Assembly: GCA_026991055.1 (NCBI GenBank) | Contig: JALXCE010000083.1 | Span: forward strand, 1-7,651 | Source: Caldifarciminota bacterium | Lineage (GTDB): Bacteria; Hydrothermota; Hydrothermia; B15-G9; WFZT01 | Length of the DNA stretch: 7,651 bases | Reading direction: 5' to 3' | Shown: one piece after another, positions 1 through 6,286 of the stretch | Layout: every line of letters starts with the position of its first letter | How positions within the stretch are numbered: the first letter of the stretch is position 1 | Program-made: the position numbers and the translations under genes | The notes under the pieces: generated by a model | Databases searched by the model: none | What the model saw: only the letters and a program-made list of their open reading frames with translations | What the model was told of the DNA's origin: nothing

Positions 1-1276
1 TTGTTCTTGTGGGTGGCTCAATTATGAAATTGGGATCGTATTCAATGCTTGTGTTGGTAACATCATCGTAAATTCCAACGGTAAAGTGATTCTTGGGGTT
101 GTCTTTTTTCATCTCATCGAAGATACCCTTAACCATTGCAGGTGTGAACTCTTTGGAGGAGAGACCGTATCTGCCACCGATGACTCTGGGTTTCTCTTTG
201 AAGTGGGCAAATCCTTCCTGGTAGGCGAGCTGTATGGCGTTGACCACATCTTCGTAAAGAGGCTCACCAATGGAGCCTGGTTCCTTTGTCCTGTCCAGGG
301 CGGCAATTGTGTGAACTGTAGGTGGAAGCGCCTTTATGAAATCTTTTACTGAGAATGGGCGGTAAAGCCTGACCTTGATGACTCCTACCTTTTCGCCTTT
401 ACTGGCAAGATATTCAACAGTCTCATGAACAGTCTCGGCACCTGAAGCCATTATGACGATCACTCTTTCGGCGTCTTCTGGCCCTTCGTACTGGAAGAGA
501 TAGTACTGACGCCCCACGATCTCAGCAAATTTGTTCATTACTTTCTGAACGATTTCTGGTGTCTTCAAATAGTATGGATTAACAGCCTCGCGGGCCTGGA
601 AATAAGTATCAGGATTGTGGGAAGTTCCTCTAATGAATGGATTATCAGGATTTAATGCCCTTGCCCTGTGGGCGCGGACAAGGTCATCATCAATCATTGC
701 CCTCATGTCATCGAGGGACAATTTCTCAATCTTAGAAATCTCGTGGGAAGTTCTAAAGCCATCAAAGAAATGTAAGAATGGGACTCTTGATTCCAGAGTT
801 GCTGCCTGGGCAATGAGCGCAAAGTCCATTGCCTCCTGGACAGATCCTGAAGGCATGATAGCGAATCCTGTCTGTCTTGTTGCCATAACGTCGGAGTGCT
901 CTCCAAAGATACTCAACGCGTGCGTTGCAACAGTTCTTGCGGCGATATGGAATACCGTGGAATTCAGCTCGCCGGCTATTTTAAACATATTTGGAATCAT
1001 TAATAAAAGTCCCTGTGAAGCGGTAAAAGTGGTGGTGAGGGCACCTCTCTGAAGAGAGCCGTGTACTGCACCGGAAGCGCCACCTTCACTCTGCATCTCG
1101 GTCACACGAGGTACCGTACCCCAGATATTGGGCCTGCCTTCTGCAGACCATGCATCTGCATGCTCACCCATTGGAGATGATGGGGTGATGGGGTAAATCG
1201 TAATAATTTCGTTTGTGTGATAGGCTACATACGCTGTAGCTTCGTTGCCATCCATTGCAACAATTTCACGTTTCAT
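1..1276 (-). CDS. nifJ: Pyruvate:ferredoxin oxidoreductase, single-chain type, N-terminal 425 residues (partial)
   Basis: The enzyme oxidatively decarboxylates pyruvate with CoA to acetyl-CoA and CO2 while reducing ferredoxin; it is cytoplasmic, oxygen-sensitive and reversible. The frame is open from ATG at 1276 to the window edge. Residues 28-38 read YPITPSSPMGE. Thr31, Glu64 (in TEMQSEGGASG) and Arg114 (in HIAARTVATHA) fall at the positions known for thiamine and pyruvate binding in Desulfovibrio PFOR. Residues 1 to about 250 form domain I and about 260-410 domain II (LYRPFSVKDF, ALDRTKEPGSIGEPLY, IGGRYGLSSKEF). The HFTVGIYDDVTNTSIEYDP segment near 400 continues into domain III, which favours the single-chain NifJ type (about 1,170-1,200 residues) over a separate PorA. 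The gamma, ferredoxin-like and beta domains lie outside. The start is set by GGAGG seven bases upstream. It is divergent from the outer-membrane protein gene. Confidence 0.96.
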   Translation of the reverse strand, partial: MKREIVAMDGNEATAYVAYHTNEIITIYPITPSSPMGEHADAWSAEGRPNIWGTVPRVTEMQSEGGASGAVHGSLQRGALTTTFTASQGLLLMIPNMFKIAGELNSTVFHIAARTVATHALSIFGEHSDVMATRQTGFAIMPSGSVQEAMDFALIAQAATLESRVPFLHFFDGFRTSHEISKIEKLSLDDMRAMIDDDLVRAHRARALNPDNPFIRGTSHNPDTYFQAREAVNPYYLKTPEIVQKVMNKFAEIVGRQYYLFQYEGPEDAERVIVIMASGAETVHETVEYLASKGEKVGVIKVRLYRPFSVKDFIKALPPTVHTIAALDRTKEPGSIGEPLYEDVVNAIQLAYQEGFAHFKEKPRVIGGRYGLSSKEFTPAMVKGIFDEMKKDNPKNHFTVGIYDDVTNTSIEYDPNFIIEPPTRT

Positions 1277-1283
1277 TGTCTCT

Positions 1284-1290
1284 AACCTCC
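1284..1290 (-). promoter_or_regulatory. Ribosome binding site of the PFOR gene
   Basis: On the minus strand GGAGGTT ends seven bases before the ATG at 1276. This is a strong Shine-Dalgarno match and fixes the PFOR start. Confidence 0.85.
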
Positions 1291-1309
1291 GGTAGTAACA
1301 GTTTTTCTA

Positions 1310-1338
1310 ATTTTAAACCACGAAAGCTGAAATTTCAC
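1310..1338 (-). promoter_or_regulatory. Candidate sigma-70 promoter of the PFOR gene
   Basis: Read on the minus strand there is GTGAAA (1338-1333, 4 of 6 matches to TTGACA), a 17-base spacer, and TAAAAT (1315-1310, 5 of 6 matches to TATAAT). Transcription would start near 1303, giving a leader of about 27 bases that contains the GGAGG site. The assignment rests on position and consensus only. Confidence 0.45.
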
Positions 1339-1355
1339 GGACTAAATTGTATGAT
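1327..1355 (+). promoter_or_regulatory. Candidate sigma-70 promoter of the outer-membrane protein / CoA ligase operon
   Basis: CTGAAA (1327-1332, 4 of 6), a 17-base spacer and TATGAT (1350-1355, 5 of 6) form a plausible promoter. Transcription would start near 1362, downstream of the TTG codon at 1347. This favours the ATG at 1371 as the true start of the first gene, with a very short leader. Its -35 box directly abuts the -35 box of the divergent PFOR promoter. Confidence 0.4.
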
Positions 1356-1370
1356 TTCACAATTGAATAT

Positions 1371-2567
1371 ATGTGGAATTTGCTATTGATTCTCATAATC
1401 TCGCAGACCTATTCAATCGATGGGAATAGAGTTGTCTCCGATTCGCTCATAATTCAAAGAATTGCCCATGATTCCACTGACCGGGAAATAGCGGAAGACA
1501 TACTCAATCTTTACCTTGACTACGGGTTCCCTTTTGCCAGGGTGAAGATCAGGAGATCAGGAGATTCTGTACATATTGCGATAAAGGAAGGCCCACTCGT
1601 GCGGCTCGAGGGAATTGAAATTCAACCTCAAAAGTACCGAGGCATCAAGCAAATTTTACCAGCACTGAAGGGAAAAATTTTCCGAACAGATGTGCTTAAA
1701 ACAATAAGCTCAAGGATCAACTCTGTTGGCTTTATAAAATTTCAGGGGATTGAATTTAGAAAGGGAGAGAGCGGGATAATCCTTGTTGCTCGTGTCAAAA
1801 AGATTGATAGCCCCGCGAAATTTTTAATGAGCCTATCCATTGCAAATAGGAAGTTAGTGGGTTTTTCGGATTTTACCTTAAAAAACTTATTTGGCAGACC
1901 TGGATTCTTCTCGCTACAATACTCACAAATTGAGGAGGGGGCAAGGGATATCTTGCTGAAGTTTGACCTTCCTTACATCAAAGGCTCTCCTCTGGGACTT
2001 TATGCAGGCTATCACAATATTTTATCACATGCAGGCTTTTCCATAATTTACAGAGCCGGATATGATTTCAGGTCAGAGCACATTCGTTTTTCAAATGGCA
2101 TTATGGCAAATGAGACTCCAGATGGACGGGACTACTTTGCAGAATTTGCGGGGGAAGGGGATTTCTATGCCGGCAGGCTAAATTTACTCAGTCGGTTGAT
2201 TTACAGACGTGGGAGATATAGAGGGACCATGAGGGTTGAGGCTCATCCTGGAATAATTGGTTTGTACTTTTATGGATTTCGCACCCGTGGGGCTGAATTT
2301 GACGCCGAAAATCTTGGAGGACCTGCTCTTTTGCATGGCTACCCATACGGCTTTCTAAAGGCCACAAACGGCGAGGTTATCAAGGTAGATGTCAGGCTCT
2401 ACAGGTGGTTCGGTGTTTTCGCGAGTCTCGGATATATTGAGGGTGAGAGATATCTAAACTATGGAATCTCAATTCTTGCCCCCCGTGGCCAGATTTATTA
2501 CGGATTGCGTCCGGGTGTTGATTTCTACAATGGGATACTTACGGTTTCTTTGAAAATCGCATTGTGA
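1371..2567 (+). CDS. Omp85/BamA-like outer-membrane protein with POTRA segment and short beta-barrel
   Basis: A probable outer-membrane beta-barrel protein of the Omp85/surface antigen D15 type, a superfamily that inserts or secretes proteins or lipids at the outer membrane. From the ATG at 1371 it has 398 residues. The hydrophobic start MWNLLLILIISQTYS looks like a signal peptide but lacks the usual lysine or arginine. Residues about 20-142 look like one or two POTRA domains (ILNLYLDYGFPFARVKI, IAIKEGPLVRLEGIEI). From about 150 to the end, alternating aromatic and polar strands fit a barrel of roughly 250 residues, shorter than BamA. The typical (V/L)RGY motif appears as LHGYPYG at 321-327. 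An in-frame TTG at 1347 would add eight residues ahead of the signal peptide and seems less likely. It leads the operon; the next ATG follows its stop by 16 bases. What it transports is unknown. Confidence 0.8.
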   Translation: MWNLLLILIISQTYSIDGNRVVSDSLIIQRIAHDSTDREIAEDILNLYLDYGFPFARVKIRRSGDSVHIAIKEGPLVRLEGIEIQPQKYRGIKQILPALKGKIFRTDVLKTISSRINSVGFIKFQGIEFRKGESGIILVARVKKIDSPAKFLMSLSIANRKLVGFSDFTLKNLFGRPGFFSLQYSQIEEGARDILLKFDLPYIKGSPLGLYAGYHNILSHAGFSIIYRAGYDFRSEHIRFSNGIMANETPDGRDYFAEFAGEGDFYAGRLNLLSRLIYRRGRYRGTMRVEAHPGIIGLYFYGFRTRGAEFDAENLGGPALLHGYPYGFLKATNGEVIKVDVRLYRWFGVFASLGYIEGERYLNYGISILAPRGQIYYGLRPGVDFYNGILTVSLKIAL

Positions 2568-2583
2568 GTTGTATAATTCACCC

Positions 2584-3756
2584 ATGAGATTTCTGGAATT
2601 TCAGGCCAAGCGTCTCCTTGAATCTCACGGCATAAAAATTCCCAGATCAGTTTTGTATGGTGAAAAGATGCCCGATTTCACTCCCCCCTTTGTCCTAAAA
2701 GCCCAGATTCCATCAGGGGGCAGAGGAAAGGCGGGGGGAGTGCTTTTTGCGGAGGATGAAAAGGAGTTAAAAGACAAAGCCGAATCTCTTCTCAAAGGCT
2801 CCATAAAAGGGTTTCCCGTAAAGCATGTCCTCGTTGAAGAGAAGCTCAGGATAGAGCGTGAATTTTTTGTATCTTTTATGATAGATGCATCGGTTAAGCG
2901 CGAAATCCTGATATTTTCATCCGAAGGTGGAGTGGATATCGAGGAGCTTGCGAAAAGGGAGCCTCGAAAGATCAGACGCCTTGAAATTCATCCCTTCTAC
3001 GGGCTTCAGGATTATGAGGTGCGAGAGATTCTGGATGTCACCGGCAAAAATCTTCTCAAGCTTAGCTCACTTATTTTAAAGCTGTATCAAATATTTCATG
3101 AGCTTGATGCCACAATTCTTGAGGTAAATCCACTTGTCCTGACAGAGGACGGGGATTTTGTAGTCGCGGATGTACACCTTGAGATCGAAGATGAGTCCCT
3201 GAAGAGACATCCAGAGCTTGGGGATATGGTCAGCCACTATGAGGAGTTTATTGGCACACGCGAGATGACGGAAATGGAAAAACGTGCACGGGAAATTGAC
3301 AATCTTGACCACAGAGGAGTTGCAGGTAGATTTATTGAGTTTGACGGGAATCTCGGGCTTTTAATCGGTGGAGGTGGAGCGAGTCTGACAGTTTTTGATG
3401 CCATAAGAAAGTATGGCGGAAAACCTGCCAATTACTGTGAAATAGGTGGAAATCCGAGTGTGAAAAAGGTTGCGGAATTGACGAAGCTGTTGCTTTCAAA
3501 GCCCGGCGTGGAAAAAATTGCGGTGATCATGAATGTGGTGTCCAATACGAGAGTTGACCTTGTCGCGAGGGGTGTGATTAAGGGAATTCTTGAGAACGGA
3601 AAGGACCCGAAGGATGTTATAACAGTTTTTAGAATCCCCGGTGCATGGGAGGACGAAGGATTCAAAATTCTTAAAAAATACGGAGTAAAGTATCTAACCA
3701 GGGAGTACTCCCTGGATGATGCAGCAAGAATGGCGGTTCAGGGATGGCAATCTTAA
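2584..3756 (+). CDS. SucC-like beta subunit of an ADP-forming carboxylate-CoA ligase (atypical)
   Basis: The nucleotide-binding beta subunit of a succinyl-CoA synthetase-family enzyme, which interconverts acid + CoA + ATP with acyl-CoA + ADP + phosphate in the cytoplasm. The 390 residues match SucC length (about 388). The start MRFLEFQAKRLLESHGI matches the SucC N-terminus, so ATG 2584 is preferred over TTG 2569. Residues 1 to about 205 are the ATP-grasp region: KAQIPSGGRGKAGG (39-52), EREFF (91-95), SSEGGVDIE (112-120), and probable Mg ligands Asn182 (EVNPL) and Asp196. Residues about 255-385 form the CoA-ligase domain. This domain is unusual: GGGGAS (262-267) stands where SucC has NGAG, and NVVSNTRVDL (317-326) replaces the NIFGGIVRCDL motif that contacts succinate. 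Those changes resemble ATP-citrate lyase, so the substrate may not be succinate. It overlaps the alpha gene by 13 bases. Confidence 0.87.
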   Translation: MRFLEFQAKRLLESHGIKIPRSVLYGEKMPDFTPPFVLKAQIPSGGRGKAGGVLFAEDEKELKDKAESLLKGSIKGFPVKHVLVEEKLRIEREFFVSFMIDASVKREILIFSSEGGVDIEELAKREPRKIRRLEIHPFYGLQDYEVREILDVTGKNLLKLSSLILKLYQIFHELDATILEVNPLVLTEDGDFVVADVHLEIEDESLKRHPELGDMVSHYEEFIGTREMTEMEKRAREIDNLDHRGVAGRFIEFDGNLGLLIGGGGASLTVFDAIRKYGGKPANYCEIGGNPSVKKVAELTKLLLSKPGVEKIAVIMNVVSNTRVDLVARGVIKGILENGKDPKDVITVFRIPGAWEDEGFKILKKYGVKYLTREYSLDDAARMAVQGWQS

Positions 3757-4637
3757 TTGACGAAAATACTCGTGTATTAGTTCAGGGTATAACAGGCAGG
3801 GAAGCTGCCACATTTGTTAAGGACATGCTCGACTACGGAACACCGGTCCTGGCAGGTGTCACACCGGGCAAAGGCGGGCTATCGGTTCACAGTGTCCCTG
3901 TATTTGACACAGTCAAAGAGGCGGTATCAAGAACCGGAGTGAATACAAGTGTCGTGTCAGTTCCACCATTTTTTGCGAGATCTGCAGTCATGGAGGCCGT
4001 GGATAATGGGATTAAATTGGTCGTAGTGGTGACAGAGCGAATCCCCCAGCACGATGTGGTTGAATTTCTCGAATTTGCCCGTATCCATGGGACGACTGTT
4101 GTAGGGCCCAATTCCCTCGGAATTATTAATCCCGGTGTGGCAAAAGTAGGGATGATTGGTGGTCGAAGCGAAGATACCCACAAATCCTTTAAAAAGGGTG
4201 TGGTGGGCGTGGTTTCCCGCTCAGGTGGTATGACAACAGAAATCTCCAACCTTCTAACCCACAGCGGGTTGGGAGTTTCGACTGCATTCTCCATTGGTGG
4301 AGACCCATTGATTGGTTTTACCATTAAAGATGCCGTGATGAAGTTTGAAGAGGATGAAGAGACCCGCGCTATCGTTGTTTTCTCTGAGCCCGGTGGGACT
4401 CAGGAGGAAGAGCTTGCGGAGTATGTGAAAGAGCACGGTTTGAAGAAACCCATTGTGGTGTTTATTGCAGGCAGGTTTGCCGATGAATTTCAGGGGGTAA
4501 GATTTGGCCATGCTGCCTCAATAGTGCATGGTGAGAAAGGTAGTCCGAGGCACAAGATAGAGGTTTTAAGAGAAGCTGGCATTCCGGTAGCAGATTCGCT
4601 CAATGAGATAGTCGAAATTTTGAGGGAGAAAATTTGA
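3744..4637 (+). CDS. SucD-like alpha subunit of the same carboxylate-CoA ligase (atypical)
   Basis: The CoA-binding, phospho-histidine alpha subunit, 297 residues, paired with the preceding SucC-like gene (13-base overlap, coupled translation). The N-terminal CoA-binding Rossmann domain carries VLVQGITGRE (11-20) and GVTPGKGG (38-45). The ligase domain carries IGGDPLIGF (184-192), Glu215 in SEPGGT, and the expected phosphorylated His256 in FGHA. Against the canonical SucD encoded at 5332-6204 it has GPNSLG for GPNCPG (Cys to Ser), SRSGGM for SRSGTL, FGHAAS for MGHAGA, ADEFQGV for TAPPEKR, and six extra residues between 141 and 152. SRSGGM, FGHA, the preceding GG and the insertion recall ATP-citrate lyase. 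The catalytic core is intact, so an active ligase is likely, but the acid used is unknown: citrate, malate or another hydroxy acid are possibilities. Confidence 0.88.
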   Translation: MAILIDENTRVLVQGITGREAATFVKDMLDYGTPVLAGVTPGKGGLSVHSVPVFDTVKEAVSRTGVNTSVVSVPPFFARSAVMEAVDNGIKLVVVVTERIPQHDVVEFLEFARIHGTTVVGPNSLGIINPGVAKVGMIGGRSEDTHKSFKKGVVGVVSRSGGMTTEISNLLTHSGLGVSTAFSIGGDPLIGFTIKDAVMKFEEDEETRAIVVFSEPGGTQEEELAEYVKEHGLKKPIVVFIAGRFADEFQGVRFGHAASIVHGEKGSPRHKIEVLREAGIPVADSLNEIVEILREKI

Positions 4638-4638
4638 G

Positions 4639-4845
4639 ATGGGCATTTTTATCGATGTTTTGGTGGATGAGAACCTGTGTGAATTTTCTAAAGGGTGTGA
4701 TAAGTGTATCACAATCTGCCCGGTAGATATTTTTTACAATCAATCTGGAAAGTTAGGGATAAAAGATGAGGATGAATGTACCCTCTGTGACCAATGCTTA
4801 GAAGTTTGCCCCACAAATGCAATTAAAATTGTGAAAAAATATTAA
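4639..4845 (+). CDS. Small 2[4Fe-4S] ferredoxin
   Basis: A 68-residue electron carrier with eight cysteines in two cluster motifs: Cys14, 20, 23, 27 (C-x5-C-x2-C-x3-CP) and Cys47, 50, 53, 57 (C-x2-C-x2-C-x3-CP). The protein is acidic around the clusters and ends in a basic KIVKKY tail. The x5 spacing in the first motif departs from the usual x2. Its ATG follows the alpha-subunit stop by one base, and GAGGG ten or so bases upstream, inside the previous gene, may serve as ribosome binding site, so it belongs to the same transcript. In other anaerobes a similar small ferredoxin (KorD type) next to sucCD is the delta subunit of 2-oxoglutarate:ferredoxin oxidoreductase. No korAB follows here, so it may act as a free carrier or serve an enzyme encoded elsewhere. 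Confidence 0.9.
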   Translation: MGIFIDVLVDENLCEFSKGCDKCITICPVDIFYNQSGKLGIKDEDECTLCDQCLEVCPTNAIKIVKKY

Positions 4846-5270
4846 CTCCTTCGAAAGCCCCCAATCGAATTGAGTCCTAAGTTCCTGTGAAAATCCATAA
4901 ATCCCCCTCTCCCACGAAGTGGGAGAGGGCTGGGGTGAGGGCAACATCTTGAATTTTTTAAGATTTCAGGCGGAAGACCCTCTTCCTATACTCATTTCCA
5001 CAAACAAAGTTTTTGAAAGTGGAAAGCGGTTTTGCTGATTTGCAGGAGTGAGGTGAAAATTAGCACAAAAAGGAAGTTCTTCTTGTATTTCGATTGCTTT
5101 CTTCAGCGAGGGAGGTGAGATTATAAGCGTATGTTGAAGGAATTGCTGTCTTGACTGTGGAAATTTAAAGTCTGCTCAGGGGCTAACTTGAAATCTTCAG
5201 AAATGTAGGTTTCAGCCAGCGTCAAATGTATCAATCAAGGTGAGGAATTGAAGTTAAGGAGGGTTAGAGT
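4846..5270. other. Intergenic stretch of about 425 bases without a convincing gene
   Basis: The region separates the two tail-to-tail transcription units. It holds a REP-like palindrome (4905-4929), a weak inverted repeat TTTCCAC/GTGGAAA (4995-5001 and 5019-5025), and a T6 run at 4954-4959. On the minus strand a frame is open between stops at 5178-5176 and 4968-4966 (about 69 codons). It has no usable start near its beginning and no recognisable family, so it is not called as a gene; it could be a relic of a gene or mobile element. No tRNA or known structured RNA was recognised. Confidence 0.6.
4902..4941 (+). repeat. REP-like palindromic element, copy 1
   Basis: A perfect 11-base-pair stem, CCCTCTCCCAC (4905-4915) with GTGGGAGAGGG (4919-4929), closes over a GAA loop and is followed by CTGGGGTGAGGG. 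This stem plus G-rich 3' tail is the form of repetitive extragenic palindromes common in bacterial genomes, often mobilised by IS200-like RAYT transposases. It lies about 60 bases after the ferredoxin stop and could also protect or end that transcript, though no T-run follows directly. Confidence 0.65.
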
Positions 5271-5305
5271 AAAAAGGTGCGGCGGCCCTTCGGGCCGCCG
5301 CACCT
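5271..5305 (-). terminator. Rho-independent terminator of sucD
   Basis: A perfect 14-base-pair GC-rich stem (arms 5305-5292 and 5288-5275 on the minus strand, GAA loop) is followed on the minus strand by TTTTT within 5275-5271. It begins 26 bases after the sucD stop codon. On the plus strand the hairpin is followed by AAAAATT, so it works in the minus direction only. Confidence 0.92.
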
Positions 5306-5331
5306 AAAAATTACTTTCGCATTCCAAATAC

Positions 5332-6204
5332 TTACTTTCCTAATTTCTCCTTCATCAAAGTTGCAACCTCTGCAGGCTCGGCTGCAACTGGCACACCAAC
5401 TGCATTGAATGCCTTTATCTTTTCCTCTGCAGTTCCAGAGCTACCGGATATGATAGCTCCCGCATGCCCCATCCTCTTCTCAGGTGGAGCTGTACGTCCA
5501 GCAATAAATGCTACTACCGGCTTGTTGAATTCCTCTTTAATGTATTCTGCGGCATCCTGCTCATCGGTACCGCCGATTTCACCTATTAGCACGACTCCCT
5601 CGGTCTCAGGATCATCCTTAAACAGCTTCAAAAGATCGATGAATTTAGAGCCGATTATAGGGTCACCACCTATCCCAATAGCTGTGGACTGACCAAGGTC
5701 GTTCGCAGTTAGATGACTCACTATTTCATACGTTAGGGTTCCACTTCTCGAGATCACTCCAATAGGACCCCTCTTGAAAATCTGACCGGGGAGAATTCCG
5801 AGTTTTGCCTCACCCGGTGTTATCAAACCAGGACAGTTAGGGCCAATCAATCTCGTTCCCTTTTCCTCAAGGAATCTCACGACTCTCAGCATGTCGTTTA
5901 CAGGTATTCCTTCTGTAATTGCAACGACCAGCTCTATTCCCGCGTCGGCTGCTTCCATTATGGCATCTGCTGCAAATGGTGCAGGTACGAAAATAACAGA
6001 GGCGTTGGCACCGGTTTTATCAACTGCTTCGTGGACTGTATTGAAAACGGGGACGCCTTCAACTGTCATTCCGCCCTTACCGGGAGTTACTCCTCCAACA
6101 ACGTTTGTCCCATACTCTTTCATTAATCTGGTATGGAAAGAACCGTCTCTACCGGTAATACCCTGCACTAATACCTTTGTGTCTTTTCCTACAAGTATTG
6201 ACAT
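5332..6204 (-). CDS. sucD: Succinyl-CoA synthetase (ADP-forming) alpha subunit, canonical
   Basis: The 290-residue CoA-binding, histidine-phosphorylated subunit of succinyl-CoA synthetase, which links succinyl-CoA and succinate with ADP/ATP phosphorylation in the TCA cycle. The length matches the family (about 289). Seen motifs: VLVQGITGRDGSFH (11-24), GVTPGKGGMTVEGVPVF (38-54), GPNCPGLITPGEAKLGILPG (121-140), SRSGTLTYE (152-160), IGGDPIIG (178-185), Glu209 in GEIGG, and the active His247 in PEKRMGHAGAIISG. The start is set by GGGAGG six bases upstream. It is a single-gene unit with its own promoter and terminator. Its usual partner sucC is not beside it: the 312 bases upstream are non-coding and the next gene is divergent. 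It must pair with a beta subunit encoded elsewhere or, less likely, with the atypical one at 2584-3756. Confidence 0.97.
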   Translation of the reverse strand: MSILVGKDTKVLVQGITGRDGSFHTRLMKEYGTNVVGGVTPGKGGMTVEGVPVFNTVHEAVDKTGANASVIFVPAPFAADAIMEAADAGIELVVAITEGIPVNDMLRVVRFLEEKGTRLIGPNCPGLITPGEAKLGILPGQIFKRGPIGVISRSGTLTYEIVSHLTANDLGQSTAIGIGGDPIIGSKFIDLLKLFKDDPETEGVVLIGEIGGTDEQDAAEYIKEEFNKPVVAFIAGRTAPPEKRMGHAGAIISGSSGTAEEKIKAFNAVGVPVAAEPAEVATLMKEKLGK

Positions 6205-6210
6205 TTACTT

Positions 6211-6216
6211 CCTCCC
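6211..6216 (-). promoter_or_regulatory. Ribosome binding site of sucD
   Basis: GGGAGG on the minus strand, followed by AAGTAA and then the ATG at 6204; a strong, well-spaced site that fixes the start. Confidence 0.85.
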
Positions 6217-6231
6217 AATGAAATTTTGGAA

Positions 6232-6261
6232 ATTGTAATTCTCATCCATTCCAAGTGTCAA
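6232..6261 (-). promoter_or_regulatory. Strong sigma-70 promoter of sucD
   Basis: On the minus strand there is a perfect TTGACA (6261-6256), an 18-base spacer and TACAAT (6237-6232, 5 of 6). Transcription would begin near 6225, giving a leader of about 20 bases carrying the GGGAGG site. A small dyad AATTT-TGG-AAATT (6222-6234) overlaps the -10 box and start and could be an operator. Confidence 0.8.
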
Positions 6262-6286
6262 GAAAATGTGAGCGTGTTCGGAAATG

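Noticed and set aside
615..1052. 145-codon plus-strand open frame inside the PFOR gene
   Set aside because: It is antisense to a continuous, highly conserved PFOR frame and its translation shows no recognisable domain.
1347..1370. TTG at 1347 as the start of the outer-membrane protein gene
   Set aside because: It would place charged residues before the signal-peptide-like segment, lacks a good ribosome binding site and lies upstream of the predicted transcription start; ATG 1371 fits better.
2569..2583. TTG at 2569 as the start of the SucC-like gene
   Set aside because: ATG 2584 gives the exact SucC-type N-terminus (MRFLEFQAKRLLE); the TTG adds five unrelated residues.
3887..4324. 145-codon minus-strand open frame inside the SucD-like gene
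   Set aside because: It is a shadow of the real alpha-subunit frame, with low-complexity composition and no family resemblance.
4946..4964. ATCTT/AAGAT hairpin with T6 as terminator of the ferredoxin operon
   Set aside because: The stem has only five AT-rich pairs and the T-run lies in the loop, not after the stem.
5124..5147. Short peptide ORF at ATG 5131 after a GGAGGTGA-like sequence
   Set aside because: It is only seven codons long and the ribosome-site spacing is too large; no support for translation.
5891..6238. 115-codon plus-strand open frame opposite sucD
   Set aside because: Antisense to the conserved sucD frame and overlapping its promoter; no domain seen.
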